Shown: positions 1 through 9,116 of the stretch, one piece after another
Layout: each line of letters opens with the position of its first letter
Numbering within the stretch: the first letter of the stretch is position 1
Assembly: GCA_046351215.1 (NCBI GenBank)
Contig: JAXLYX010000012.1
Location: 186,001-250,000, forward strand
Direction of reading: 5' to 3'
DNA: 64,000 bases
DNA from: JAXLYX01 sp046351215
GTDB taxonomy: Bacteria > Myxococcota_A > Polyangia > Polyangiales > Houyiibacteriaceae
Made by a program: the position numbers and the translations under genes
Notes under the pieces: model-generated
Databases searched by the model: none
What the model was told of the DNA's origin: nothing
The model's input: only the letters and a program-made list of their open reading frames with translations

Positions 1-173
1 TGCGAGTGCCTGGCCGTCCGGGTGTGACGGAACGGCCGCCAACTCGCGAACCGACCCGTAAGGGTGTCCCGCGGGGGATGTGGGTGGCCGTGGGAGCGTG
101 GTCCTCTGGCCGCGAGGGCATGGTGGCCGCACCGGGACGGCCCCATGTTCGGGCCTCTCGACGGAGGTGTCGT

Positions 174-662
174 TTGCCGCTGCTCGATCCGCAGAACCGT
201 CCCGAGGGGCTCGACCACCCCCTCGTCCCGAAGATCCTCCGCATCGTCTCGAAGTGGAACGTCGCCGCGTACCGGGCGACGAACGGCTTCCTCGGCGGCA
301 CGTGGCGCGTGGGCGCCGCGTTCCCGCGCGGCGTGCCGATCTGCCTCCTCACGACGATCGGCCGCAAGACCGGCGAGAGGCGCACGGCGCCCGTGCTCTT
401 CCTGCAGGAGGGGCGACGGGTCGTCGTCGTCGGCTCGCAGGGAGGGATGAAGAGCCATCCCCTCTGGTACCTCAACCTGAAGGCGAATCCCGAGTGCGAG
501 GTCCAGGTGAAGGGCGAGGTCTGGAAGGCGCGCGCCCACACGGCCGACGCCACCGAGCGCGCCCATTGGTGGCCGAAGCTCGTCGCCCACTACGCCGATT
601 TCGCGACCTACGAGGCCTGGACCGATCGCGAGATCCCCGTCGTGATCCTCGATCCGGCCTGA
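174..662 (+). CDS. Nitroreductase-family deazaflavin-dependent oxidoreductase (DDN/DUF385)
   Basis: A 162-residue protein of the Ddn split-barrel family, whose members use F420H2, or sometimes FMN or other ligands, to reduce small substrates. Visible family motifs are the T-T-I-G-R-K-T-G-E-R-R block, then V-V-G-S-Q-G-G followed by H-P-L-W-Y-L-N-L-K-A-N-P. The open frame runs upstream to position 6, but I chose the TTG at 174 because GGAGGT (163-168) lies 5 nt before it and the resulting length matches the family. The first 173 bases hold nothing else I recognise. It stands alone, 100 bp ahead of the OmpA gene. If it truly uses F420, the host must make F420; the sequence alone cannot separate F420 from other cofactors. 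Confidence 0.8.
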   Translation: MPLLDPQNRPEGLDHPLVPKILRIVSKWNVAAYRATNGFLGGTWRVGAAFPRGVPICLLTTIGRKTGERRTAPVLFLQEGRRVVVVGSQGGMKSHPLWYLNLKANPECEVQVKGEVWKARAHTADATERAHWWPKLVAHYADFATYEAWTDREIPVVILDPA

Positions 663-765
663 GCTCGGCCGCGACCGAACCCGGTTCCCTTCCCGGCGCG
701 ACGGGCGCATGATCCCGGGCGGGCGTCCTCCCCGGACGGGGAGACGGGAAAGGAATCGGGATCCG

Positions 766-2193
<1,428 letters not shown>

Positions 2194-2273
2194 GCCGAGG
2201 GCCCGCGCGGCCCCGACCCCCCCGACACCGACGTGCGTGCGCGAGCCCGCCGTCGGTGTCAGCGTTTCGGGCC

Positions 2274-3053
2274 ATGGAAGCCCCCTTCGCCGTCGAGCTC
2301 GCCGCCTCGGGCATCGCCGCCGCCGCGGCCGGTTTCGTCAACGCGATCGCCGGTGGGGGCACGCTGATCAGTTTCCCGACCCTGACCTTCCTCGGCATCC
2401 CCGCGCTGGTCGCGAACGTGACGAACACCGTCGCCCTCTGCCCGGGCTACCTCGGCGGCGCCTACGCCCAGCGCGAGGATCTCGCTTCGCAGAAGCCGAC
2501 GCTGGCGCGGCTCTTGCCCGTCGCGATCCTCGGGGGGCTCTCGGGCGGTCTCCTGCTGATGGTGACCTCGGAGGCGCTCTTCCGCGCGATCGTGCCGTTC
2601 CTGATCCTCCTCGCGACCGCCCTCCTGGCCGCGCAGAAGCGGCTCAAGGACTGGGTCGTCGCACGCGAGGCGGAAGCCGCCCGGGAGGGTCGGCGGGGCG
2701 GGCCGGGGCCGCTCGGGCTGCTCGCCGTCTTCGCGGCCGCGGTCTACGGCGGCTACTTCGGCGCGGGGCTCGGGATCGTCCTCTTGGCCGTGCTGGGCGC
2801 GGTCGTCGACGACGATCTCGTGCGGGTGAACGCGTTGAAGCAGGCGGTCTCCCTGTCGGTGAACGTCACGGCGGCCCTCTACTTCCTCTTCTCGGGGCGG
2901 GTGCTCCTCCCGATCGCGCTCTCGATGGCGGTCTTCGCGCTCGTCGGCGGCCACGTCGGCGGCAAGCTCGCCCGGCGGCTCGAAGCCGATACCCTGCGGG
3001 GCCTCGTGATCGCCGCGGGTCTCGTCGTGTCGGCCTATTACTTCCTCCGCTGA
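2274..3053 (+). CDS. TauE/SafE-family (TSUP) membrane permease
   Basis: A 259-residue integral membrane protein with about eight hydrophobic segments. The N-terminal half has the family signature A-G-F-V-N-A-I-A-G-G-G-T-L-I-S-F-P, and the related half-repeat G-G-Y-F-G-A-G-L-G-I appears near residue 160, as expected for the duplicated TSUP fold. Members export or import small sulfur- or carboxyl-containing anions such as sulfite, sulfoacetate or taurine products; the substrate here is unknown. The charged loop between the halves (about residues 125-142) is rich in Arg, Glu and Gly. No adjacent sulfur-metabolism gene helps. The start at ATG 2274 is inferred from the conserved N-terminus and lacks an obvious ribosome site. 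Confidence 0.85.
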   Translation: MEAPFAVELAASGIAAAAAGFVNAIAGGGTLISFPTLTFLGIPALVANVTNTVALCPGYLGGAYAQREDLASQKPTLARLLPVAILGGLSGGLLLMVTSEALFRAIVPFLILLATALLAAQKRLKDWVVAREAEAAREGRRGGPGPLGLLAVFAAAVYGGYFGAGLGIVLLAVLGAVVDDDLVRVNALKQAVSLSVNVTAALYFLFSGRVLLPIALSMAVFALVGGHVGGKLARRLEADTLRGLVIAAGLVVSAYYFLR

Positions 3054-3106
3054 CGGATGTCAGCGAGCACCCTCGCGGGACGGGGGCGCGTGTCTATGTG
3101 GAGGAA

Positions 3107-3589
3107 ATGGCTCTGCTCCTCACCTCTCGGTCGTTCGCGCCGGGCGCGGCGATCCCCAGCGTCCACACCTGCGAGGGCGACGATCGCTCGCCGGCGCTCG
3201 GATTCGACGGGGCACCGGCCGGGACGAAGAGCCTCGCCCTCATCGTCGACGATCCGGACGCTCCCGATCCGAAGGCGCCCCGCACGATCTGGGTCCATTG
3301 GATCCTCTACGACCTGCCCCCGGATTGCCTGGGCCTGCCCGAGGACGTGGCCAACGTCGGCCTGCCGCCCGGAGCCCGCGAGGGCCTGAACGATTGGAAG
3401 CGGACCGGCTGGGGTGGACCCTGCCCTCCGATCGGCAGGCATCGCTACTTCTTCAAGCTCTACGCCCTCGACCGCATGCTCGGGGACCTCCACCACCCGG
3501 ACAAGGCCACCCTGCTCGCGGCGATGGAGAAGCACGTGCTCGCGCGGGCCGAGCTCGTCGGGACCTACGAGAAGAGGCACCGACGATGA
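3107..3589 (+). CDS. YbhB/YbcL-type PEBP (Raf kinase inhibitor-like) protein
   Basis: A 160-residue phosphatidylethanolamine-binding-protein-fold protein. The hallmark ligand-pocket motifs are present: C-E-G-D-D-R-S-P-A-L, then V-D-D-P-D-A-P with T-I-W-V-H-W, then G-P-C-P-P-I-G-R-H-R-Y-F-F-K-L-Y-A-L-D. Bacterial members are small soluble proteins of poorly defined function (phosphate-group ligand binding). The start at 3107 gives the normal family length; a GGAGG lies very close upstream (3100-3104), so a GTG at 3098 is an alternative. It follows the TSUP permease by about 50 bp on the same strand and precedes the DUF4259 gene, with no clear functional link. Confidence 0.9.
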   Translation: MALLLTSRSFAPGAAIPSVHTCEGDDRSPALGFDGAPAGTKSLALIVDDPDAPDPKAPRTIWVHWILYDLPPDCLGLPEDVANVGLPPGAREGLNDWKRTGWGGPCPPIGRHRYFFKLYALDRMLGDLHHPDKATLLAAMEKHVLARAELVGTYEKRHRR

Positions 3590-3630
3590 CCCCCGACGGT
3601 GTTACCCTGTGGCCACCGGAGGTGGGGGTC

Positions 3631-4029
3631 ATGGGAGCCTGGGGCGCCGGCAGCTTCGACAACGACGACGCGAGCGATTTCGTCCACGAGCTCGAGGAGA
3701 CGTCCGATCTCGATCTCGTCCGCGCCGTGCTCACCGAGGTCGTGGAGACCAGCGACTACCTCGAGGCCCCGGAAGGCAGCGTCGCCGTCGCCGCCGCCGA
3801 CGTCGTCGCGTCCGCTCGCGGCAATCCGCCGGCCGAGCTCGTGGAATCCGTCCGCGCCTGGCTCACGCGCGTTCGTCCCGAGCCGAGCGACGACGACATC
3901 GAGCTCGCCCTGCGCGCGCTCGATCGCGTGCGCGGGACCGAGTCCGAGCTCGCCGAGCTGTGGAGCGACGCGGGCGAAGGCGATTGGTCCCGAGCCATGG
4001 CGGATCTCGAATCGCGTCTCCGGGGCTGA
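3631..4029 (+). CDS. DUF4259 domain-containing protein
   Basis: A 132-residue acidic soluble protein. The N-terminus M-G-A-W-G-A-G-S-F-D-N-D-D-A-S-D-F is the diagnostic DUF4259 signature. The rest is helical and rich in Glu, Asp, Ala and Val. Function of the family is unknown; members often occur singly. The start at 3631 is supported by GGAGGT (3618-3623) spaced 7 nt. A TACCCT hexamer at 3603-3608 may be the promoter -10 element, similar to hexamers before other genes here. It sits 12 bp before the E2-type acyltransferase gene and could be co-transcribed with it. Confidence 0.85.
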   Translation: MGAWGAGSFDNDDASDFVHELEETSDLDLVRAVLTEVVETSDYLEAPEGSVAVAAADVVASARGNPPAELVESVRAWLTRVRPEPSDDDIELALRALDRVRGTESELAELWSDAGEGDWSRAMADLESRLRG

Positions 4030-4041
4030 GGCGAGGTCCAC

Positions 4042-4878
4042 GTGCCGAATCTCGAGCTCCGCCGCAAGGACGACGTCAGCAGCTTCCGCAAGATCGCCAT
4101 CGGCACCTGGCGGGATGCGTACGACCCCCAGGTCTACGGGACGCTCGAGCTCCGGATGGAGAACGCCCTCGCGTACCTCGCGGCCTTCCGCGAGAAGACG
4201 GGCAAGCACCTCACGGTCTCGCACATGCTCGCGAAGGCCGTCGCGATGGCGCTCGTGAAGTGCCCCGACGCCAACGCCGTCCTCCGCTTCAATCGCATCT
4301 ACCTCCGCCAGAACATCGGCGTCTTCTTCCAGGTCGTGATGGACGACCTCGGCGAGGACAAGATCGACCTCTCCGGCGCGACGGTCTACGAGGTCGACAA
4401 GAAGAGCCTCGTGCAGATCTGCGACGAGTTCCAGGCGAAGGTGGACACCGTCCGGAAGCGGCAGGATCCCGCGCTCGAGAAGACGCGACGGAGCTTCGAC
4501 TCGATCCCCTACCTGCTCCTCAACTTCGTCACGCGGTTCCTCTCGATCCTCTCGATCGGGCTGAACCTCGATCTGCGGCGTCTCGGGATCCCGAGCGATC
4601 CCTTCGGCAGCGTGATGATCACGAACATCGGTACGCTCGGGCTCGAGAGCGCGTACGTCCCGCTCGTGCCGTACTCGCGCGTGCCGCTGCTCCTCGCCGT
4701 CGGCGCGATCAAGGACGAGCCCGTGGTGGAGGACGGCGAGATCCGCCCCGGCAAGGTGCTGAGGCTCCACGCGACCTTCGACCATCGGCTGATCGACGGC
4801 TTCCACGCGGCCGTGATGTCCAAGGTGCTGAAGCGGGTCATGGAGAACCCGTTCGAGCACTTCGACAGGCTCGACTGA
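4042..4878 (+). CDS. Lipoyl-less E2-type (2-oxoacid dehydrogenase) acyltransferase
   Basis: A 278-residue protein made only of the catalytic domain found in dihydrolipoamide acyltransferases and chloramphenicol acetyltransferase. The active-site signature D-H-R-L-I-D-G lies at about residues 247-253 (catalytic His248). There is no lipoyl domain and no E3-binding domain, so it cannot act as a normal swinging-arm E2. A hydrophobic patch at about 150-180 (L-L-L-N-F-V and following) suggests membrane or acyl-chain contact. It may transfer acyl groups to or from CoA, ACP or another carrier; this is inference. It starts with GTG just after the DUF4259 gene. A full E2 with an ACP partner is encoded at 47793-49465, which makes this stand-alone copy noteworthy. 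Confidence 0.8.
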   Translation: MPNLELRRKDDVSSFRKIAIGTWRDAYDPQVYGTLELRMENALAYLAAFREKTGKHLTVSHMLAKAVAMALVKCPDANAVLRFNRIYLRQNIGVFFQVVMDDLGEDKIDLSGATVYEVDKKSLVQICDEFQAKVDTVRKRQDPALEKTRRSFDSIPYLLLNFVTRFLSILSIGLNLDLRRLGIPSDPFGSVMITNIGTLGLESAYVPLVPYSRVPLLLAVGAIKDEPVVEDGEIRPGKVLRLHATFDHRLIDGFHAAVMSKVLKRVMENPFEHFDRLD

Positions 4879-4887
4879 CCGCGAGCC

Positions 4888-5313
4888 TCAGCGCAGGACG
4901 TAGAGCCCGGTCGCGAGGCCCGCGCCGAACGCGACGATCGCGACGATCAGCATCCAGGGGATCGCCGAGCTCTCGGGGGCGGGGGGGGCCGCCTGCGGAG
5001 GCGCCTTCGGCGCCGTCGCCGCGATCGCGGGATGGGCCACGTCGCGCCCCTCGGCCATCGCCTCCACCGCGTCCTTGGCTTCGCGGAGGCCGACGCGGAA
5101 GACCGCGCGGTACTCCTTGATCGCCTCGATCTTGTTCCCTCGCGCGAGGGCTTCTCGAACGGGCGCGAGGCGAGCGTCGTCGTTGCCGCCGACCGCGCCG
5201 CCAGCGGAGCCGTCCGCCGAGCCGCCGAGGCTCGACTTGCAGAAGGGGCAATGGGTGGGGAGCGAGCCGTTCGCTCCGGCCGTGATCGGGACACCGCACG
5301 AGGGACAACGCAT
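4888..5313 (-). CDS. Zinc-ribbon protein with L7/L12-C-terminal-like domain and membrane anchor
   Basis: A 141-residue protein with three parts. Residues 1-31 form a zinc ribbon with two C-x-x-C pairs (C-P-S-C and C-P-F-C). Residues of about 48-90 match the C-terminal domain of ribosomal protein L7/L12 (G-N-K-I-E-A-I-K-E-Y-R, then G-L-R-E-A-K-D-A-V-E). A Pro/Ala linker leads to one C-terminal transmembrane helix (about 118-139). In ribosomes that domain recruits GTPase factors; here the role is unknown. The gene converges with the acyltransferase gene, only 9 bp apart. It has no Shine-Dalgarno sequence, but TAAGGT lies 6 nt before the ATG, so its mRNA may be leaderless. Confidence 0.7.
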   Translation of the reverse strand: MRCPSCGVPITAGANGSLPTHCPFCKSSLGGSADGSAGGAVGGNDDARLAPVREALARGNKIEAIKEYRAVFRVGLREAKDAVEAMAEGRDVAHPAIAATAPKAPPQAAPPAPESSAIPWMLIVAIVAFGAGLATGLYVLR

Positions 5314-5319
5314 GGCGTC

Positions 5320-5325
5320 ACCTTA
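5320..5325 (-). promoter_or_regulatory. Candidate leaderless -10 element (TAAGGT)
   Basis: On the minus strand TAAGGT is followed by exactly 6 nt and then the ATG of the zinc-ribbon gene. There is no Shine-Dalgarno sequence. The placement puts transcription initiation at or next to the start codon. No convincing -35 box is seen. Confidence 0.4.
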
Positions 5326-5357
5326 CCAGAGGGCGCTCCCGAAGAGGCGTCGTCGAT

Positions 5358-5978
5358 TCAGCGGTCGAGCGGCCCGTCGTGCCGTGCCGCCCGGGTGCGC
5401 TTCGCCACCTCGGCATCGACGAGCCGCTTCACCGACTCGTCCAGGGGACCGAGATCCTCTTCGCGCGTGAAGCGATCGCCGAGGTGCGCGGAGAGCCGGG
5501 CCGCGATCGTCTCGAACGGGTCCACTCCGTCGACGACACCACCGAGCTGTCCCGCGACGAGCCGGCCGTGCTTGCCGAAGCGGAGCTCGCGATGCTCGCT
5601 CCACCCGCCGTTCCGCGAAGGGCGCTTCACGTCCACGAGGCAAGCCGTCGAGAGCTTCGCGAAGCGCACGTCGAGCTCCGTCACCGGGGTGCCGCGGTAG
5701 GGGCCGACGACCCGACGTCGCACGCAGCGGATCCCGTCGGCGTCGAGGGTCGTCACGACCTCGTCGCTGAAGAAGGCGTACGCCGCGACGAAGAGCAGCG
5801 CGACCCCCGCGGCCACGGCGAGGAAGAGCGGCTGCGAGAGGTCGCGGTGCGCCTGGTACAGGGCCGCACCTCCGACGGGCGCGAAGAAGATGCAGAGGAA
5901 GGCGACGAGGCCGGCGCCCCCCGTGCGGAAGGTATGCGTGTACGGAGCGCGGAGCGCGCTCTCTTCGCCCGAGGTCAT
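5358..5978 (-). CDS. Hypothetical two-helix membrane protein
   Basis: A 206-residue protein I do not recognise. Two hydrophobic segments (about residues 22-44 and 52-70) form a hairpin near the N-terminus, followed by a soluble domain of about 130 residues with alternating strands and a charged C-terminal helix. The topology resembles PH-like bacterial membrane proteins (two helices then a beta-rich domain), but I see no defining motif. The start at 5978 is chosen because it fits the membrane hairpin and because TACGCT lies 6 nt upstream, the spacing seen at other probable leaderless genes; an earlier in-frame start would overlap the ALDH gene. Confidence 0.6.
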   Translation of the reverse strand: MTSGEESALRAPYTHTFRTGGAGLVAFLCIFFAPVGGAALYQAHRDLSQPLFLAVAAGVALLFVAAYAFFSDEVVTTLDADGIRCVRRRVVGPYRGTPVTELDVRFAKLSTACLVDVKRPSRNGGWSEHRELRFGKHGRLVAGQLGGVVDGVDPFETIAARLSAHLGDRFTREEDLGPLDESVKRLVDAEVAKRTRAARHDGPLDR

Positions 5979-5984
5979 CGCCCG

Positions 5985-5990
5985 AGCGTA
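5985..5990 (-). promoter_or_regulatory. Candidate leaderless -10 element (TACGCT)
   Basis: TACGCT on the minus strand, followed by CGGGCG and then ATG (5978). It is one of several TANNNT hexamers spaced 6-7 nt from a start codon in this window, and it is not within a coding frame of a neighbouring gene. Confidence 0.4.
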
Positions 5991-6036
5991 CACCGGATCC
6001 CCCTCGGGAGAGGCCCACGACCTTCTCCTCGGGGGC

Positions 6037-7467
6037 TCACTCGCGGACGATGCGATCCAGCGTCTGGTCGGCCCGCTCGCCGTAGGGCGGGACCATGCCG
6101 GCGAGACGCTGCAGCGGGAGCTTGGTCTGCTCGTAGACGGCGCGCGCGTGGCTGAAGGCGCGGAAGCCATCCTGGCCGTGGTAGCAGCCGATGCCCGAGG
6201 GGCCGACGCCGCCGAACGGGAGGTCCTCCATGCTCGCGTGCACGAGCACGTCGTTGATCGAGACGCCGCCCGAGATCGTCTCGTCGAGGATGCGCCGCTT
6301 CGTCGCTTCGTCGCCGCTGAAGACGTAGAGACCGAGGGGACGTGGGCGCGAGCGCACGTAGCGGATCGCGTCGCCGAGGTCGCGGTAGGGCTTCACGATC
6401 AGGATGGGCCCGAAGATCTCCTCCTCGAGGATGCGGAGCCCCTCCTTCGGATCGACCACGAACGTCATCGGGATCTTGTGCGTGCCCGACTGGCGCTCGA
6501 AGTCCTCGCGCGCCGGATCCACCTGGCGGACCTCCGTACCGGCGGCCCGCGCCTCGTCGAGGTAGCCGCGCAGACGACGGTAGTGGCGCTCGTCGATCAC
6601 GGACGAGTAGTCGGGGTTGTCGAGGATGCGGGGGAACATCGTCGCGACCCAGGCCGTCGCCTCGACCAGGAAGCGCTCGAGCCGATCCTCCGGCACGAAG
6701 ACGTAGTCCGGCGCGAGGCAGGCCTGTCCGACGTTCAGCGCCTTGCCCGTGAGGATGCGGATCGCCGCCTCGCGCAGGTCCGCGTCGGGCGCCACGAACG
6801 CGGGCGACTTCCCGCCGAGCTCGAGCGTGACCGGGACGAGGTTCTCGGCCGCGGCGCGCATCACCTTCTTGCCGATCGACGTCGACCCGGTGAAGACGAC
6901 GTGATCGAGAGGGAGACCGGCGACCGCCGCTCCGAGCTCCGGACCGCCCTGGACGCAGACGAGCTCCTTCGGATCGAAGGCCTTGCGGACGAGCTCGTCG
7001 AGCAGCGCACCCGTCCGCGGCACGAGCTCCGAGGGCTTGAGGATGGCGCGATTGCCCGCCGCGAGCACCCCCGCGAGCGGGGCGAAGAGCGTGTTCACCG
7101 GGAAGTTCCAGGTGCCGAGGATGCCGACGACTCCCTTCGGCACGTGCTCCACACGGGCCTTCGCGCCGAGGAGGTTGAGCGGGAAGCCCGTCTTCCGTTT
7201 CTCCGGCTTCATCCACGTGCGGACGTGATCGCGCGCGTGCTTCAGCGCCTCCATGGTCGCGTACACGTCGGACATCCGCGTCTGGTGCGCGGAGCGGGCG
7301 CCGAAGTCCGCGTGGATCGCCTCGCCGATGCGCGATTGGTGATCGTGGAGCAGGGCGATCGCACGGCTCAGCCGATCGATGCGGGTCTCGGCCGAGACCA
7401 CGCCCTCGGCGAGGAAGGCCGAGCGCTGCGCCTCGAGGAGGCCCGGGAGCTCCGCGATCCCGGTCAT
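6037..7467 (-). CDS. Aldehyde dehydrogenase, coniferyl-aldehyde-dehydrogenase-like
   Basis: A 476-residue NAD(P)-dependent aldehyde dehydrogenase. The catalytic Cys250 sits in V-G-Q-A-C-L-A-P-D-Y and the general-base Glu216 in L-E-L-G-G-K-S-P. The G-S-T-S-I-G-K cofactor loop and the short length are typical of the coniferyl aldehyde/fatty aldehyde subgroup (class-3-like) rather than the 500-residue ALDH1/2 type. It is the last gene of a six-gene minus-strand operon and its ATG overlaps the stop codon of the GMC oxidoreductase (ATGA), so the two are translationally coupled. Likely role: oxidation of the aldehyde produced by that oxidoreductase to a carboxylic acid. The specific substrate is unknown. 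Confidence 0.9.
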   Translation of the reverse strand: MTGIAELPGLLEAQRSAFLAEGVVSAETRIDRLSRAIALLHDHQSRIGEAIHADFGARSAHQTRMSDVYATMEALKHARDHVRTWMKPEKRKTGFPLNLLGAKARVEHVPKGVVGILGTWNFPVNTLFAPLAGVLAAGNRAILKPSELVPRTGALLDELVRKAFDPKELVCVQGGPELGAAVAGLPLDHVVFTGSTSIGKKVMRAAAENLVPVTLELGGKSPAFVAPDADLREAAIRILTGKALNVGQACLAPDYVFVPEDRLERFLVEATAWVATMFPRILDNPDYSSVIDERHYRRLRGYLDEARAAGTEVRQVDPAREDFERQSGTHKIPMTFVVDPKEGLRILEEEIFGPILIVKPYRDLGDAIRYVRSRPRPLGLYVFSGDEATKRRILDETISGGVSINDVLVHASMEDLPFGGVGPSGIGCYHGQDGFRAFSHARAVYEQTKLPLQRLAGMVPPYGERADQTLDRIVRE

Positions 7468-9095
7468 GGACGGAGCACCGGGCGTCCGAGGATCAGATCG
7501 GCGCCCCGCTCGGCCACGGCGACCACGGGCGCGTGGGTGTTGCCCGACGGGACGAGGGGGAAGATCGACGCGTCGACGACGCGCAGGCCTTCGATCCCGT
7601 GCACGCGGAGCTCCGAGTCGACCACGGCCATCTCGTCGCCCCGGGGGCCCATCCTGGTCGAGCCGACGGGGTGGTAGACGCTCATGCCCGTGCGCTTCCA
7701 GTAGTCGAGGATCTGGGCATCCGTCCGGACCTCGTCGCCCGGCATGAGCTCGCGCGTCGCGTGCCGCATGAAGGTCTCGGAGCGGTAGATCGAGCGCAGC
7801 AGGTGGAAGCCCTCGATGGCGAGCGCGCGATCGTGCTCGGTCTCGAGGTAGTTGTGCACGATCGCCGGGAAGGCCTTCGGATCGCGGCTGCGCGCGTGGA
7901 CGGTCCCGCGGGCCGTGGGCCGGAGGTAGGTCACGGTCGCGTTCACGCCGGGCTCTGCGCTCGCCACCATGTTGCCCGACTCGTCCATGTCGCCGGCGCC
8001 CGGCGAGAAGTGGATCTGGAACATCGGCCGCGTATCGCCCTTCTTCGGGACGAAGGCGCCGAGGCCGCACGCGGGGAACGTGAGCGGTCCGGTCTTCGTG
8101 AAGGCGTAGCGGAGGACCGTTCCGACGAGGCGCGGGAACTTCCCGTCGTCGCCGAGCGTGACGAAGCCCTTCACGCCCATCTGCATCCAGGCCTGGAAAT
8201 GGTCCTGGAGGTTCTCGCCGACGCCGGGGAGGGCGTGGAGCGTCTCGATGCCGAGGTCGCGCAGCACCGTCGGGTTCCCGATGCCCGAGAGCTCGAGGAT
8301 GGGGGCCGAGTTGTAGGCGCCCGCCGCGAGGACGACCTCGCGCTTCGCCTTGGCGGCGACGGTGCGCCCCTTCTTGTCGAGGTACTCGACGCCGACCGCG
8401 CGCTTCCCCTCGAGGACGACGCGCTTCGCCGTGGCGTGGAGCGCGATGACGAGGTTCGGTCGCGCCTTCACCTCCTTGCTCAGGAAGGCGTCGGCCGAGC
8501 TCCAGCGCTGGCGCTTCTTCTGGTTGATGTGCGTCGGACCGATGCCGAGCTGGTTCTCGCCGTTCAGGTCGTCGTTCAGCGGGATGCCGATGCTGTTCGC
8601 CGCGGCGACGTACACGTCCGTGACGGGATAGTGGTACGAGGCGTGGGTGACGTTCAGCTCGCCGCCCTTCGCGTGGTAGCGATCCGCCGGGCCGGGCTCG
8701 AAGTTCTCGGACTTCTTGAAGTAGGGCAGGAGCTCTTCGAAGCTCCAGCCCGCGCAGCCCGGGAGCGCCGCCCAGTCGTCGTAGTCCTGCCGCTGGCCGC
8801 GCATGTAGAGCTGGCCGTTGATCGAGCTGCAGCCGCCGAGCACGCGGCCGCGCACGATGTGGACCTTGCGACCGTCGAGATGCGGCTCGGCCTCGGTCTC
8901 GTACACGTTGCTCACGGAGGTGTCGTACATCAGGCGGCTGAAGCCGAGGCCGACCTTGATCAGTGGGTTCGAGTCCTTGCCGCCCGCCTCGAGGAGGAGG
9001 ACGCGGAGGCTCGGATCGGCGGAGAGACGATTGGCGAGGCAGCAGCCGGCGGAGCCAGCGCCGACCACGATGTAGTCGAACTCGGGAGCGGTCAT
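7464..9095 (-). CDS. GMC-family FAD oxidoreductase (choline/alcohol dehydrogenase type)
   Basis: A 543-residue glucose-methanol-choline oxidoreductase. The FAD-binding G-A-G-S-A-G motif is at residues 12-17, the second GMC block G-G-C-S-S-I-N-G near residue 90, and the catalytic pair is His475 (Y-H-P-V-G-S-T) and His521 (S-G-N-T-H-A-P). The second position is Asn in many choline dehydrogenases and His here, as in many alcohol-oxidising GMC enzymes. No signal peptide or membrane helix is seen, so it should be cytosolic. It oxidises primary alcohols to aldehydes with FAD. It overlaps the ALDH downstream and follows the SDR gene by 21 bp, which supports an alcohol-aldehyde-acid sequence in one pathway. 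Confidence 0.9.
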   Translation of the reverse strand: MTAPEFDYIVVGAGSAGCCLANRLSADPSLRVLLLEAGGKDSNPLIKVGLGFSRLMYDTSVSNVYETEAEPHLDGRKVHIVRGRVLGGCSSINGQLYMRGQRQDYDDWAALPGCAGWSFEELLPYFKKSENFEPGPADRYHAKGGELNVTHASYHYPVTDVYVAAANSIGIPLNDDLNGENQLGIGPTHINQKKRQRWSSADAFLSKEVKARPNLVIALHATAKRVVLEGKRAVGVEYLDKKGRTVAAKAKREVVLAAGAYNSAPILELSGIGNPTVLRDLGIETLHALPGVGENLQDHFQAWMQMGVKGFVTLGDDGKFPRLVGTVLRYAFTKTGPLTFPACGLGAFVPKKGDTRPMFQIHFSPGAGDMDESGNMVASAEPGVNATVTYLRPTARGTVHARSRDPKAFPAIVHNYLETEHDRALAIEGFHLLRSIYRSETFMRHATRELMPGDEVRTDAQILDYWKRTGMSVYHPVGSTRMGPRGDEMAVVDSELRVHGIEGLRVVDASIFPLVPSGNTHAPVVAVAERGADLILGRPVLRP

Positions 9096-9116
9096 CGGTA
9101 GGGGGATCCGGCCCTG

